Under the pieces are notes generated by a model. The model did no database searches, was not told where the DNA came from, and was given only the letters and a program-made list of their open reading frames with translations. The translations under genes were made by a program, and so were the position numbers. From Pyrocephalus nanus (Eukaryota; Chordata; Aves; Passeriformes; Tyrannidae), in NCBI GenBank assembly GCA_038380795.1, contig CM076263.1:6996709-7060708 (forward strand): 64,000 nt of DNA, in the 5' to 3' direction. This document shows positions 1-12,349 of this stretch, one piece after another. Position 1 is the first letter of the stretch. Each line of letters begins with the position of its first letter.

Positions 1-285
1 GCAGAAACACTGAGCTCAGGACAGAATAACACCTGCCAATTCCTTTAGCTGTTCAATGGGATTTTTTTACAACTTCCACTGCCGTTCACGCTGCTGCAAT
101 TGAACAGTTAATGCCCAACCTGGGAAGCTTAGAGCTAGCTCTGCTATGTAGATTTTCTTTGTGAGTTTAGTTTTTATTTATGACCTATGGTAATGTGTCC
201 TATGATCCCAGAGCCTTCTCTTTGCATTAAAGTTGTTTTGCCTTCCCTTTCCAGCATGTTCAAGTAGTTCAACCTCCTGCTGGGT
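1..285. other. Unassigned non-coding sequence at the left edge
   Basis: I see nothing assignable here: no long open frame, no recognisable repeat and no RNA gene. The sequence is AT-rich with short T runs, and it ends where LTR-like sequence begins. Confidence 0.6.
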
Positions 286-790
286 TGTTGTTGCTTAACC
301 CCAGTCAGCAGCTCATTCCCATACAGCTGCTCACTCACTCCCTGCCAGTGGGATGGAGGAGAGAATCAGAAGAGTAAAAGTGTGAAAACTCATGGGTTGA
401 AATAAAGACAGTTTAGTTAGTAAAGCAAAAGCTGCACACAGAAGCAAAGCAAAACAAGGAATTCATCCAGCACTCTCATGGACAGACAGGTGTTCAGTCA
501 TCTTCCCAAAAGCAGGGCTCCATCACACGTAATGGTGACCTGGGAAGAAAAATATCATCCTCCTGAATGTGCCCCTTCCTTCTTCTTCCCTCAGCTTTGT
601 AAGCTGAGCATGAGGTCATATGGTATTGAATATCCCCTTGGGTCAGCTGGGATCAGCTGTATCCCCTCCCAGTTTCTTGTGTACCCCCTGACACCTCTCT
701 GGAAGCAGAAAAGGGCTCAATGCTGTGCAGTGCTCACACAGCAATAACTAAAACATCTCTGTATTCTCAGTGCCAAGTATTTTCAAGAAA
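286..790 (-). mobile_element. Avian endogenous-retrovirus LTR fragment (ERVL-type, 5' truncated)
   Basis: Read on the minus strand, this matches a very common bird LTR as I remember it. Its terminal segment has a GGGGTTAA core, before which come a stretch reading 'gggttgaaataaagacag' on the plus strand, a GCTTTGCTTTGC-like stretch, and the 'agcatgaggtcatatgg' U3 segment. The LTR's 3' terminus falls at the TG near 286. The U3 end fades out near 780-790 and lacks the outer ~90 bp expected of a full copy. The TATA position of the family (a GCATATAAAGCTG-type box) here reads GAGCTTAC-like at about 600-612, so the promoter is decayed. The polyadenylation region near 405-425 is also altered. There is no flanking viral coding sequence. 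The 89-codon plus-strand frame inside it is incidental. The superfamily label is from memory. Confidence 0.7.
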
Positions 791-2858
791 CATCTGACCA
801 CTTTATATTTTTCTTTTGGGGTGAGGACATACAGCATAAAGAAGTCTAATAAAAGCAGGAATATAGCCTTGATTTGGTAATTTAAAATGTTCTGCTTTAT
901 AGTGAAGGCTGCAGTTCTGTCTCATTGTTTTACAAGCAAACAGCAGCTTATTCTTCTGAAACTTAGCATTCTTTCTTTTGGAGGAGGAAAGAAATTTTCA
1001 GAGAATTTACAAGAGGAATCTGTTCATTAGCTTATAAGTTAAAATTAATTAAAAATTGGATTCTTTAGGAAATGTAGCTTCTGTGCTCACATTCTCTTCA
1101 TCCAAATGATGTCAATAGGAGAATAGCTCAGACTTCAAACTTTCTGTATAGTTGCAGTTAATTGAATTCTTATGCTTGGGGTATTCTTGAAGAAATTAGG
1201 AAGTAATTAGGCTATGCTATTAACAATTGTATCTAATTGATCTGATTATATAGCCAACAAACAGGCCAAGGTCAACAGCTTATTCAGCTCTTAAGCCTGA
1301 TGTGTTCTCAGAGATGATGCTCCATTCCCTCCTCTGTCATGGATTTGCTTGCTGAAGTTCTGCTGGCTATTCTGCTCAGAGTTATGGCATTTTTTTTCAG
1401 GTCGAATCTATCTTTTGTCATAAAAAAGACAGCACTGCGTGCCAGGTTGGGCATCTGTGCTTGGGAGACTTAATTTGGCCTTGTACCTCAGTAGGCAGCA
1501 CTGCTTCAGCTCCTCAACGCTACCCACAGTAGGTTATCCCACAGGAGGTTACCCCACAGCCCCTCTGGGCAGCTCTGAACCAGGTCCATGCTCATAGGGC
1601 TAAACCAAGCAGGCAGCTCCCAATGCATAAACAAAATGTGTGAGTGGAAAGGGATGTCCGAGGCCTTCAGTTGCTGCTTGCTAACACACGTTACCCAGCC
1701 ACTAAAAAGGCATCCAAAAAGTAAAGGCTAAATTCAGTGGTAGAGTTGGGCTGCTTGCATGGCTGTAGCTCTGAGCAGCAGTTACAAATCCAGTTTAACA
1801 GGCCAGCGCTCTGACTCTTTGCATTGATCCAGCACACCAGTGGATTTGTTCTTAAAGAATGAAGTCAAAAATCCCTTTGGCTTTTCCAGGGTCTGGCTTT
1901 CACCCTGCAGAGCTACAAATCAATAGAAGCAATGGAAGGCAGAACTCACTGTAAATGCCTCTGAAAGGGGAGGTATGGAAAATGCAATTACCCAGAGAAG
2001 GAAATAACAAGACAAGCTTTTTTTATTTGCCCTTTTTTTTCATCTCCTTTTCCTCTCTTGGTGGAAAGTGTTATTGTAGGAACAGTCAAGAAAAAGCATT
2101 TTGAGCATTTTATAATTCTTTTAAGCTGAATACTGGAAATTTACTTATAGTCAGAAGTACAAAGATGCAGGTGACAAGATAGTACTTTTCAGTACTTTTC
2201 AGAAACTACATTATTAGAAAAAAACCTGTATGTATAAAAAATATATCCTAATGTGGGATTAGAAGAACATGACTCAGTTACTTCATGGTGCCACTGACAA
2301 ACAAACACCAGTGTTAGTAGTGGTACAGCAAAACAGTTGTCTTAAGGTTGCCTTAAAAATTAATTGCTACGAGGGTTGTGATGGCACCCCTTTAAAAATA
2401 TTAATGTGAAGTTTCATATAAGAATGTACATATTCTTTTATATATACTCTGGTATACATATTCTTAACTTTTAAAATAATTTTAGAAGGGATCTTGGCTT
2501 CTTAGATGCTGTTCTGCTCTATCTTGCTACGCAGGTTGCAGTGAGCTGCTTTGGTGTTGCTGTTCTTCACTCAGGGGTAGCTCTTCTTTGGTCCCTCTGG
2601 AAAAGGAAAGAGCACAGGACACTGTTTTCTCCACATATATAGCTTGGTTCCTGTGTTTTAAATGCAGCTACCTCTGGGGTTAAACACGACAGCATTTTAA
2701 CAACTTTCAGTCGTGAAGGATAGCTTCTGCAAGTCAAACTGATTGAGGGCTATCTGACAAGGGGAAGGGGGAAGCAAACACCATGAATTATAGATGGCAA
2801 TCTGTCTATTTTACCATTACATATCCACAGTAGGAGCAGATTCATTCCTCTTGCACCT
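791..2858. other. Unassigned AT-rich non-coding stretch
   Basis: No convincing gene. The stretch holds poly-T segments near 2020-2040 and a 10-bp tandem duplication (agtacttttc twice, 2181-2200). A near-palindromic AT-rich segment lies at 2420-2437, with AAGAAT and ATTCTT arms. A 17-18 bp string at 2674-2691 resembles the terminus of the LTR family at 286-790, but nothing upstream supports a real element. Confidence 0.5.
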
Positions 2859-2891
2859 CCCATTGTGCAGTCATCCCCATTGTGCATTCAT
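2859..2891. repeat. 17-bp direct tandem duplication
   Basis: CCCATTGTGCAGTCAT (2859-2874) is followed by CCCATTGTGCATTCAT (2876-2891). The two differ at one base, and a weaker third unit (CCATTGTTTCTCC) follows. This is a local slippage-type duplication with no sign of function. Confidence 0.8.
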
Positions 2892-5800
2892 TTCCATTGT
2901 TTCTCCTTCCATGTATTGTACATTCAGACCCTGTCTCAACTGTACATTCAAGCTCCGTTGCAGGAGATCCATCCATGGGCTCAGCTGTTTCACAAACAGA
3001 TCTAATAGCTGTAGTGTGCTCAGATGAGCATGATGGGTAATAGCAGAGCAGATTGAACTATATTGTCCCAGGAGTTCATATATTTTTATACACTCGTAGG
3101 GTACACATCATCTTGCTATGACAATGAGGCTAAGTCAAGCATCTCGGGAATGCAATAAAGCAGATTACAATACCGTTCTTTCACTCATTTTCAGTACATT
3201 TCCCCTCCCACTTTCTTTTAACGACGTTAATCAATGCCAGGCTGCTTTACACGCAGTTCCCAAATCGTGGCTTGCTCTGTCTTCTCACTACTTCCCCCCA
3301 AAAAAAATATTTAGCTCTGATCCCTCCTGAAACAGGCTTCCATGGAGATAAAACTAAGAATTTGATAAATATCAAAGAAAGTTAAGGACATGAATTTCAT
3401 CAGAAAAAGTCACAGCAATTTGGGCTTAAAAATGGCAAGGTTAATAATTCTTTCCCTCCCCAAACCATGTCACATTATTAAGTGAAATAAAGCTGACAAA
3501 GGATGTGATATTCAAATAGCCAGCGTTCTCATTTACTGCATTATTATTACCATATACCTTTCTCATGCAGTCATGGCAGGCAATTAAGAGCCCAATTATC
3601 CCCTCAGACACAGGCAAGGGGCTCCCCAGCATCTCAGAATAAGCTCTGGATGTTCTTTCAGAGGGTGAAGATGTGACCCCAGATGGGCAAATCACAAACT
3701 TAGCCAAAAGCTGGAGAACGCTCATGTCCTCTCCCCAGTCTGTGCCCACTTAATCAAATGACAGCTGCATTCTTCTCCTGTGATCTGATGCTTCGTTCAG
3801 CTTGTCTGCTTCCAGTTTGGGCAGGGTAATACCCAGTGCATCAACCAGGTAAATTGGCCCCTGCTCTTCTTTGTCTCCCACAGTAGTATTTCTGATCCCA
3901 AATATTTAAAATCAGGAGTCAAGCTTTACAGAAGCACAGAGGTTCCTTAAATTCTTGTGAGGCTTTTTAACAGACAGGTATGGCATTCTTTGAGTTTGCA
4001 TTGTGTCTTGCCTTATTTGTTCATTTTTATTCATTCTCCCAAGGGCTTAGAGGTGGAGGGAGAGGGAGGTCCAGTGATTATGGTGCTTCGAAACTCAATG
4101 TAAAAATAAGTATACAAAGCTCTCATTATTCCAGTATTGCAGATGCGACTTCAAAAAATTGCTAAAAGTGGTAACATTTTTGACACAGTGAAATTTACTC
4201 ATGCCAGCAACACACATTGTAAAATGGCAAAGTCCATGAAAATCTGAAATCCTTTGTTCACACGGGGCACAGCCTCTGCAGGACTACAGACCCAAAAGAG
4301 CAGCTTAGACAAACTTTTGTCCATAACCACACAGACATAGCTGATCCTGTCTTCTCACAAGAAAAATGAGCTCTTTCTAGGTGCCTTGGAGCCCAACAGT
4401 TGTGACAGTCTGCGAACTCAATTCCACTTTGTATTCAGATAGTCCTTCCCACCTTGAAATATCCCACTGAGTGCAGCAAACCATATATAAGGAAACATAT
4501 CTTCCCAACACTGACATCCGTCCGTCCCGAGGTAGCCACAAGCATCTATCTTAATGACCCGCAACACCACCAGACAACAAATATCAGAGAGAGTCTGAGA
4601 TGATGGGCTGGTGTAAAATGAGCCAGAGAAGGCTCTGTATAGATTTCACCACTGGAAAGTCAGAACCAGGGACAGAAAATCGTTACTACATGCTATGGAA
4701 AGTAAATGTGTACCTTGGAAGGCCAAATACTGCACTGGAACTGGAGATTAATTGTAACATAGATGAGGCTTTAGAAAATGTATCATAAGGTACAATCGCC
4801 CTTAATGATATTGACTCCTCTCACAAGGGTGCCATGAAGCTTTGTGTGATTGCGTCAGTGAGGGGTTCAGAGATGCTCCACAAGCAGGAGCCATAGGAGT
4901 ACAACTCAGAAAGGACACTGCCCTCATCTTCATGTCCCTGGTAATAAAGAAAAAGAGAGAAAAAAAAAATCTTAGAATGATGGAGAAATAGTCTAGTTTG
5001 ACAAGTTGGCTGTGATTTCCCCTCTTTCTTTTCTACCCTCTCTTTGCTACACCACTCATGTTTTACTTCTGGACCCAACGGGAAAAACACAGAACTGTCA
5101 ATTCCCCTGTTACATACCTCTTTTCCTCCCTTTATTAGATGGAGGGCTTTGTATTCAGGGTAAAACATATGTAAAGTCTGCACCAGATAGAAAGTAAACC
5201 ATATCCAGATTCAGGAGAACTCAGAGTAAAGATTTGAGACAAATAAATGCAAATAACTGTCAATATCATTTCCCTCTCCTTCTCCTCCCTTTAGTGAACC
5301 CTCCCCTCATATTATAGTTTATTCCATTAGCAAAAAGAGGTACTTTGGAATTCCGGAGAAAGAAAATATCTCGATTTGTGTAGTGGCAAATTCAGTGTGT
5401 GTTCAAGATGTGCCTTCCCTAATCCCTTGTGCCTCACACAGCTAAGCCAGTCCTGGATCCCAAATGCTGGCCAGAGCTGCCTTCATCACACCTACACACT
5501 GGTTTTATGACCACAGTTCCGTACCTCACTAGCCTCCCTATAACCAGGCTGACTCTGTCTTACTGACATTGAGGTATTTAGGCTTCTTGTATCTATCAGA
5601 CATGGATTTCCATTTGGTCTGTTGTGCCTGAGATGGATGTGCAGGCTGCATTGCTTCAATACTCTCCTCTGATTGTTAAAGTTTCATTTCCAACACAGAA
5701 GCACTGGATATGCTATTTTATTTTAGTTTAGTTTTTTCTTTTTTAAGACCATCTGACTTTGTTTCCTAAATCAGATGTGACAGGCAGGGATTGCATCATG

Positions 5801-8800
5801 GTTTTACAACCACTCGTTCACTCGCTGTGCTGCTGAATGTTTAGTTAGGCTGGAGCAGAGGCAGCACTGATTATATCCCAGTCCCACATTTCCTCTAAGC
5901 AAAGAACTCAGCCTTTTTCCAAACCATTTCCAGGCATCCAGTAGGAAGCTACACAGTACATGTTAACTGAGTTTTGGGAAGGAGAGAAGATAGGGGAAAG
6001 AAATAAGAAAGTGAGCTGTAAGATACAGGAGAGTCACAGCGAGCTGGACTGAGGAAGATACTGTTATCTTTAGACTTTCATGTCTCGCTGTCCTGTTATC
6101 ATTACCACATGATGCAATCTTAAAACATATATCTACTCCAGCAAATTAAACCAGCCAAGGCCCATTTTCTGGCCCACAGAACAAGAGACACAGTACAGCT
6201 TTTATTCACATGTCTAAAATCTCTTCCATCCACAGCAGAGCGAGTGAAACAGAATTTCCTCCTGGAAAGGATGCCTGGCCCGTAACCTGTATAGCCACAA
6301 CACAGTGCCTGTGTCTAGGACTTGTTTTGGTTTAGCTGATAGATAGAGACAATATCCAGTATTAAACCCTTGTACCCATTTCAAAATTTGGGAAAGGAGA
6401 AAAAGCCCATCCAACTAACTTTCATATCTGCGAACTTCTCTCCAACTTATATCCAGTATTAAGCTGTAAACTCAAGAAAACTCCAAACTTCATATGAGAA
6501 CAGTTCCAAGAAGATGAAAATATCATGGAAAGAAAGGTTTTGTGTTGTCCTGATTATTAAAAAGAAGAGAGAAGCCTAAGTCATATCCATATACAGAAGT
6601 CCCTACCTGTAGGTACCCTGGGCTTTATGTTTCTTCCAATTATAAAGAACTGAGAGCAGAATGGGACTGCAGCCCAGAAATATGCATTTCTAGTGAAGAT
6701 CAGAGATGTTTGAGCCTGAAAAATGGCTCTTTCATTGAAATCACTCTGTATAAAAAAGCCACTGTATGTGAATATCACACTGTGTCTTGCTCCTGGGCAG
6801 CAGAGTGTTAGAAAAAGGGCAGATACCACAAATCTGTCAACTGGCAGAAAAGAATGAATTGTATTGAGGGGCTGAGGTAACGGTAAATTCAGAACAAGGG
6901 AAAATGTTATTATGGTAAAAACAGTTCAGACAATGGACCTATGTGTGAGGGAATGGAAGAACCTCTTGGACCTCGGTTTTTCAGCTGGGGCTGGTCACTG
7001 TGTCAACACAGATCCTGCCACTGTGAAGAAGTGAGGTGCTCAGGTGGGTACCACCTAACCCTGCCAGCCCTGAAGTCTGCCCAAGCCACTCCCAGGTGCT
7101 GGATCTTTGCATCCCAGTGAAGCTGCCCATTTCCAAAAAATTGCAGAATTTACTACAGGGAGAAAAAAATGGAGCCCGAGTACCATTAATAGGATCTATG
7201 GCAGCATTCTGTAATACATCAGTCCTACTTATAACATAATAGCCATATAACTCATACAAGGCTCTGGCTCATGTGAGGCATGGAGGTCTACATTACACAG
7301 GGGAGGAATAAGCAACGCAGTCACATATCCTGTAGCTGGGTAGGATTACAACACAAGCGGCAAGATTTCCAGGCCTTAAATGCTGGGGGAAAGGACAAGG
7401 CATAGGAACAGTTTGATCTCTGATTTTTATGAAAGCTGGAGCATTTTCATTTGCAGGAGAACTGCAGCAATTCTCCGCAAATCTCCCTGAGTATGTGTGT
7501 GTGATCAGCAGTAATTGTTAGTTGCCTTAGCAGTGAAAGTAAGGAATGAATCGGCGATGGGAACTAAATCTGCCTTTTTCTCCTCTCAAGAGGTGATGCC
7601 ATCAGTATCAGTGAATGGAGAGGTGAAATGAGTCGTATTCTCAGATGTGGTAAATTGCTACAGCTCAGCTGAAGTTAAGGGAGCTATGTTCCTTTATACC
7701 AGCTGAGTAGATATTAAAGAAAAAAAAAAATACGAGGAAAACTTTATTGTTACAGACCAGGTTTCTTTAAGGAATTAGAGAGCTCTGGACTTGCAGTATG
7801 ACAGCTTTTTTTCAGCCCTCGATTCTCATGGTTAGTCATAGCGGGGTGACCAACCCCAGATCAGCCACAAAACATGTACAGTCTGAATCCAGTCCTAGAT
7901 TTTTTTTTATTTTTATTTTAAGACCTGAATTCAAAGCTTTGGTCCTCCAGTACGGCAGGTGATGAACATTACAAGTAGCTACAAGTGAACCTTTAGAAGG
8001 CTTGAGCCTTTCAGAGAAAGCAACCTTTGCCTTGGAGACTCAGTATCAAACCTCAATAATTCATGCACTTTAAGCCCAAAAGAGATGGTGTGACAACCTA
8101 AGCTAGCCTATTACGTATCACAGGCCTTCAGACTTGTCTGAATTATTTCCCATTTCAAGTCCAAGAGTTATTATCAAAGTAAAATATGTAGTTTTGAAAA
8201 ACAATCCCATTTTAAAGTAGCAAATACAGGTTATCTTCTACAGTCCTTGGTAAAGACTTCTAATAATTAATCACTCTAAAAAAGAGGCATTTTATTTCCT
8301 CTTTGGATGTCAGACTTTGTCTTCTAGGATTTGGTTCTTTCTACCTCCCCATCTACTAAAGTAAAGACTCCTGTATTCTCATATTTCTGTTCCATGGAAA
8401 GTCATTAAATAAACCCTTAGTTTTCATTTTGAGGAGCTAACCAGTACCTTTGGTCTCTCCTGATAAAACTGGATTATGGCAGATGTATGTAAAACTGAGT
8501 GTCTCAGGGAAGATGAACAAATAGTCATTCACTGCTTCTATGAGTGTAGCAGCTGGGGGCCATTGGAAAAAAAATTATCAGGCAGCACACTTAAAACAGG
8601 TCCAGGGAAATTCATTTTTAATGGGACCAAGTCAGGTGGCGCAACCCTTTTCTGCAGAAGAAGTAAATAGTCCCTAAAAGTCATTAGATATCTTCTTCTT
8701 GCCCTGTTTTCTTCCCTTACCCCATATATCTGTTCCTACCAGTCCCACGTCAGTGTCGCATGCACCTCCATTTATCTGTAGGTTTGCATGTTTTGTAGGT

Positions 8801-9439
8801 CAGACCCAAGCCTCAAACTGGGAAATGCTTCAATAATAGATAATGAAAAAAAAAAAAAAGGGTAAGTACCTTTAACAGGATTAGTTCTAGTATTTTCCAA
8901 ATGCTCAAAGTAGCACAAATAGCATTGGCGAGGCTCCTTTCCGTGCTCAGAATTTCACTGCTCAGGCCCAGCCCTCAAGATCTGAGTAGAGGTTAAAGCT
9001 TCAGTGGGAAGTTTGAGTTACTGAGTAGGAGGTGAGAACTGTGTGCCTTCATGAACATGAGCTGCAGATCCTATCCAAAAAGACAGTGCTCTTGAATTTT
9101 CTTCTGCAGCATGGGTCTTCCCTTGAGGGTCCCCACTGGCAGCCTGGATCAGGTGTGACTACACCTACATTGCAGCTGGCCAGAGTGAACCTGCACAAGG
9201 AGAATTAGTCTTATTATTCTCCATTCCCTGACTGCATCATGGGGAGGGTGGATTAGAGCAATCGAGGTTAAAAGCTAGAAAGCCTTCACTGGAATTAAGC
9301 CATAAGGTCTGACTGGACAGGGAGAGAAAGAGGGGGGTATGGATAATTGCACCCATAGGGCAATTAGAGTTACAAGAAGAAGTGAAGCTACTCTGCAGTC
9401 CCAAGAGTGTGATTAATTGGCACTAACAACCCCCTTGGA
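2892..9439. other. Unassigned non-coding stretch, 2.9-9.4 kb
   Basis: All open frames here are under about 120 codons and show no domain, splice context or codon bias that I trust. The longest is 120 codons on the minus strand at 4821-5183, overlapping an A/T-rich run. No CR1, LTR or tandem repeat is recognisable. There is an A14 run at about 8846-8859. I see nothing else to annotate. Confidence 0.5.
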
Positions 9440-9620
9440 GTTGCCTTATTGCTATTATGAAGACAAGTCTTTATTTTTTATTTTATTACTTTTTATTTAT
9501 AAATGAAATATTTAAGTGCATGACTTTGATCGCCAGGATCTGCTAGTTAGTGCCGACTTCAGCCACAAGGTGCCAAGATTAAAGATTCATCAAAGGCAAA
9601 GGATTAACCCACCCTACTGG
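9440..9620. promoter_or_regulatory. Candidate conserved non-coding element
   Basis: A very AT-rich half (Ttatttttt-type runs, 9470-9510) passes into a segment with surviving CpGs in TTTGATCGCC (about 9525) and GTGCCGACTT (about 9551). It also holds ATTAAAG/ATTCATCAAAGG motifs typical of homeobox/TCF-type binding clusters. There is no open frame. The call is compositional inference only and could simply be chance. Confidence 0.2.
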
Positions 9621-10610
9621 AATGCCAAGTAGCTAGTTGGGAAGAGGATGCTGCACTAAAGCCCTGAGAAGCCCCTCCTTGCTCAACTTGTTCTCTAGGG
9701 CTGTGGATTTGGAGTTTCCCCCTTCTCTCAGCCTTTGGTTAGCTCATCTACTCTTCTATACCTGTAACTTGCCTAGGAGGAAGTGGTTGGTATCGACATT
9801 AAAAAAACACAAGTGCTCTGCTAAAGCAAAGTGTTCTCTTTCTAAAGAGAGATAGTTGCAAAAGTGACACCTCCGATATCTAGGGCTGGGACACAATCTC
9901 CTCTGTCTCAGCATGTTATGGAGAAAGGGCTCAGGTGACTCTGTGACTGGTGGTCTTTTCAAAACCAGCCAGAAAGGAGATAGTTGGAACCCCATCATCT
10001 CTCTTAAGGCAGGATTACCACATATCCACATTTTTTCATTAGGTGAAAAAGTTTCCTTTGTGTCTATGTGGAGATAGAATCTTAGGCTGCTGGGCATTTG
10101 TCTGAGATTTCTGGGTGCTTTGAAGTACGGACATATGCACTGACATGGTCACACCAACTGTGGATCTATGCTGAGGTTAGCAACCAAGCTCCATGGCTGT
10201 AAAGTATTCCATGACAGAGAAATGGCAATCTGTTTAGCAGTCTAAATTTCTTTTAAATCCTTCTTCCTAACTTAGGACTTATGGTTTAGAGAACACACAT
10301 TCACATGCCAAGATTCACAGAAGTGACTGGTAGCTTTTTAGTCCTTGTTTTTATTCTCAGACATATTAAAGTGGCATTGCTACTATGAGACTGTGTTTTG
10401 TGACTTTTGGGAGTCCAAACCATCATAAGAGTCTTAAGATGCAAATTTAAAACTATTCTCCCTCCTTTAAGCCTCCACCTGCTAAGTCCTAGCAAACACT
10501 AAATTGTTTCAACAGTTGCCCCCATCCCAGAAGGGACCACTGGAAAGTAGAGCTGTGTAAACATCCACTCCCTTGTAAGAGGACCCAGCAAAACAGTTAG
10601 TTCACTGTTC

Positions 10611-10782
10611 AATCTCCTCTCCTCTGCTCTCCTCTGCTCTGCTCTGCTCTGCTCTCCTCTCCTTTCCTCTCCTTGAATCTCGTTGTATCTCCTCAAATCT
10701 CTTCGAATCTCCTCTACTCTCTTCTCCTTAAATCTCCTCTCCTCGAATCTCCTCTCCTCTCCTCGAATCTCCTCTCCTTTCT
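10611..10782. repeat. Pyrimidine-rich minisatellite (CTCCT / AATCTCCTCTCCTCG units)
   Basis: About 170 bp made almost entirely of C and T on the plus strand. It begins with CTCCT and CTGCT pentamers, then changes to 10-15 bp units of the form AATCTCCTCTCCTCG, repeated with substitutions (GAATCT, AAATCT, GTATCT). The 103-codon minus-strand frame across it encodes only Glu/Arg-rich low-complexity sequence and is not a gene. Polypurine/polypyrimidine tracts of this kind with near mirror symmetry can adopt triplex (H-DNA) structure. That is general knowledge and was not tested here. Confidence 0.9.
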
Positions 10783-12329
10783 GATCCTGCCAAATCAAAG
10801 TAATTGGCACACTTTTGGAAGACTAGAAATTTTTCTGGCATCTGGTTAGATAAGGTTTCCTTGTCTACTGCACTTCCCATCTCTCTTCTATGATGTAGCT
10901 AAGGAGCCCAAAAATCTGCCTTCCCTGCCAGATACCATCATGCAATTGGAAATACTATTGTTTTCTTTAGGCAGATGGTTAGATCCTTTGATCCCTTCAC
11001 TAAACTCATTAGAAAACCTGGCCTCAGATCAAAACATAAAAAGAAGAAAAATTCAGAGGGAAAAATAAACCCTATGGTTATGAGGGTAGTATGTAAGATA
11101 CGGGATAAAACAGAACAGAAGCATTTATTTTCTCTCTGCCTTTGTAAGAGGGAGTTTTACTCTCTGCAACTTTTTCTAATACTAATCAGATCACACTGGT
11201 CTTCGTATATATGCATATATATGTGCACATGAATGTTTGTGTGTGTAGAAGTAATCAAAGGCATCTCTACTAGCTGCAGTCCATGTGTAGACTATAAGAA
11301 CCTGGAATGGGACTTGCTGCACAGGACCTTGTACTCCTCTGTACACTTTGCTATATGTTTGATAAGGGCTCCGCTGTGTTTCTTATTTTGAAAATAAAGG
11401 GTATTTTCAGTGATTTGGGCCATAAGAAGTAGGATGAACCGCAGCAAAGTGATAGCTGACATAGTCTCTGTGTTTATCAACCTTAGCCAAACCCCTCTAC
11501 ACCAGGCAATGCAAAGTGGGCACAAAAAGAGAGCCCAGATACAAGTTATCAGCATCACTCAGTGCCCCTCCCTTGTGTAGAGATGTTCTGCAGGGAAAAG
11601 GTCCCAGGTGTGTATTTGAGAGAGGAGGATGCACACAGGAGGAAGTTGAGCACTACATTTCTGCTCTTCATTTTGTCTGTTGGAACAGACACTCCAGGAC
11701 CCCCTAAAAACGGGACAACTGATTTGACAGTAATGAACAACAGCATAAAGGGCCACAAATAGGTTGCAGCAGGAGATGTTGCAACACCACCAGCTTTGAA
11801 CAGAGCCTATTGACATAAAGTGAAGTGGATTTGTGTGACTTTGCAATTTGAGCTATGTGAGCTATGAGTAGTGGTCTCCCCACTTTCTCTTTTCTGCTGG
11901 AGCAGGGAGAGAAAGACGGAGGAATATCCTCAGATTCCCTAAGACTAAACAAATCCATCTCTCCCAGAGGCAGTCAGTGGCTACCTGTATGGTACTGCCT
12001 CTCCCAGGCTGAATTAAGAACTGCTAGACATCCCCAGATCCCACTGGGAGAGGGGGCACAGCCATGTCATTCTTCCAAAATACTAACCTAGTGGGTTTTT
12101 CTCTGTAACACAGGGCTGGAGTCAACTACTGTGACTGGACTTTTTTTATTATTATTTTATTTTTAATAGATTGCATAATTTTGTGACTGTCAAGATGAAC
12201 AAATAATTTGCAATGAATAATTTATCCAACAGATTTTGATTCTTTTGCAGCTTACTGAATATCCATGAGCAGACCTCGATTTCAGCTGGCTTATTTATTG
12301 TTTGAATTTATTTGACATGTTCCCCTTTC
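10783..12329. other. Unassigned non-coding stretch with AT palindromes
   Basis: Contains a perfect 16-bp palindrome TATATATGCATATATA (11206-11221) overlapping a second palindrome ATGTGCACAT (11221-11230). Several short overlapping open frames at 11.3-12.1 kb cover the same DNA on both strands, which is what chance frames in moderately GC-rich sequence look like. No repeat family recognised. Confidence 0.5.
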
Positions 12330-12349
12330 TTTTTTTTTTTTTTTTTTTT
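12330..12349. repeat. Poly-T run (T20)
   Basis: Twenty consecutive T on the plus strand, with no recognisable SINE or LINE body next to it on either side. It is a homopolymer microsatellite or an orphan retrotransposon tail. Confidence 0.9.

Noticed and set aside
2674..2691. CTGGGGTTAAACACGACA, resembling the terminus of the LTR family at 286-790
   Set aside because: Only about 17 bp match and the upstream sequence does not follow the LTR, so chance or a tiny remnant cannot be told apart.
10554..10575. TGTAAACATCC, identical to a miR-30-type seed region
   Set aside because: The next bases do not follow any miR-30 member I know, and no complementary arm lies within 100 bp.
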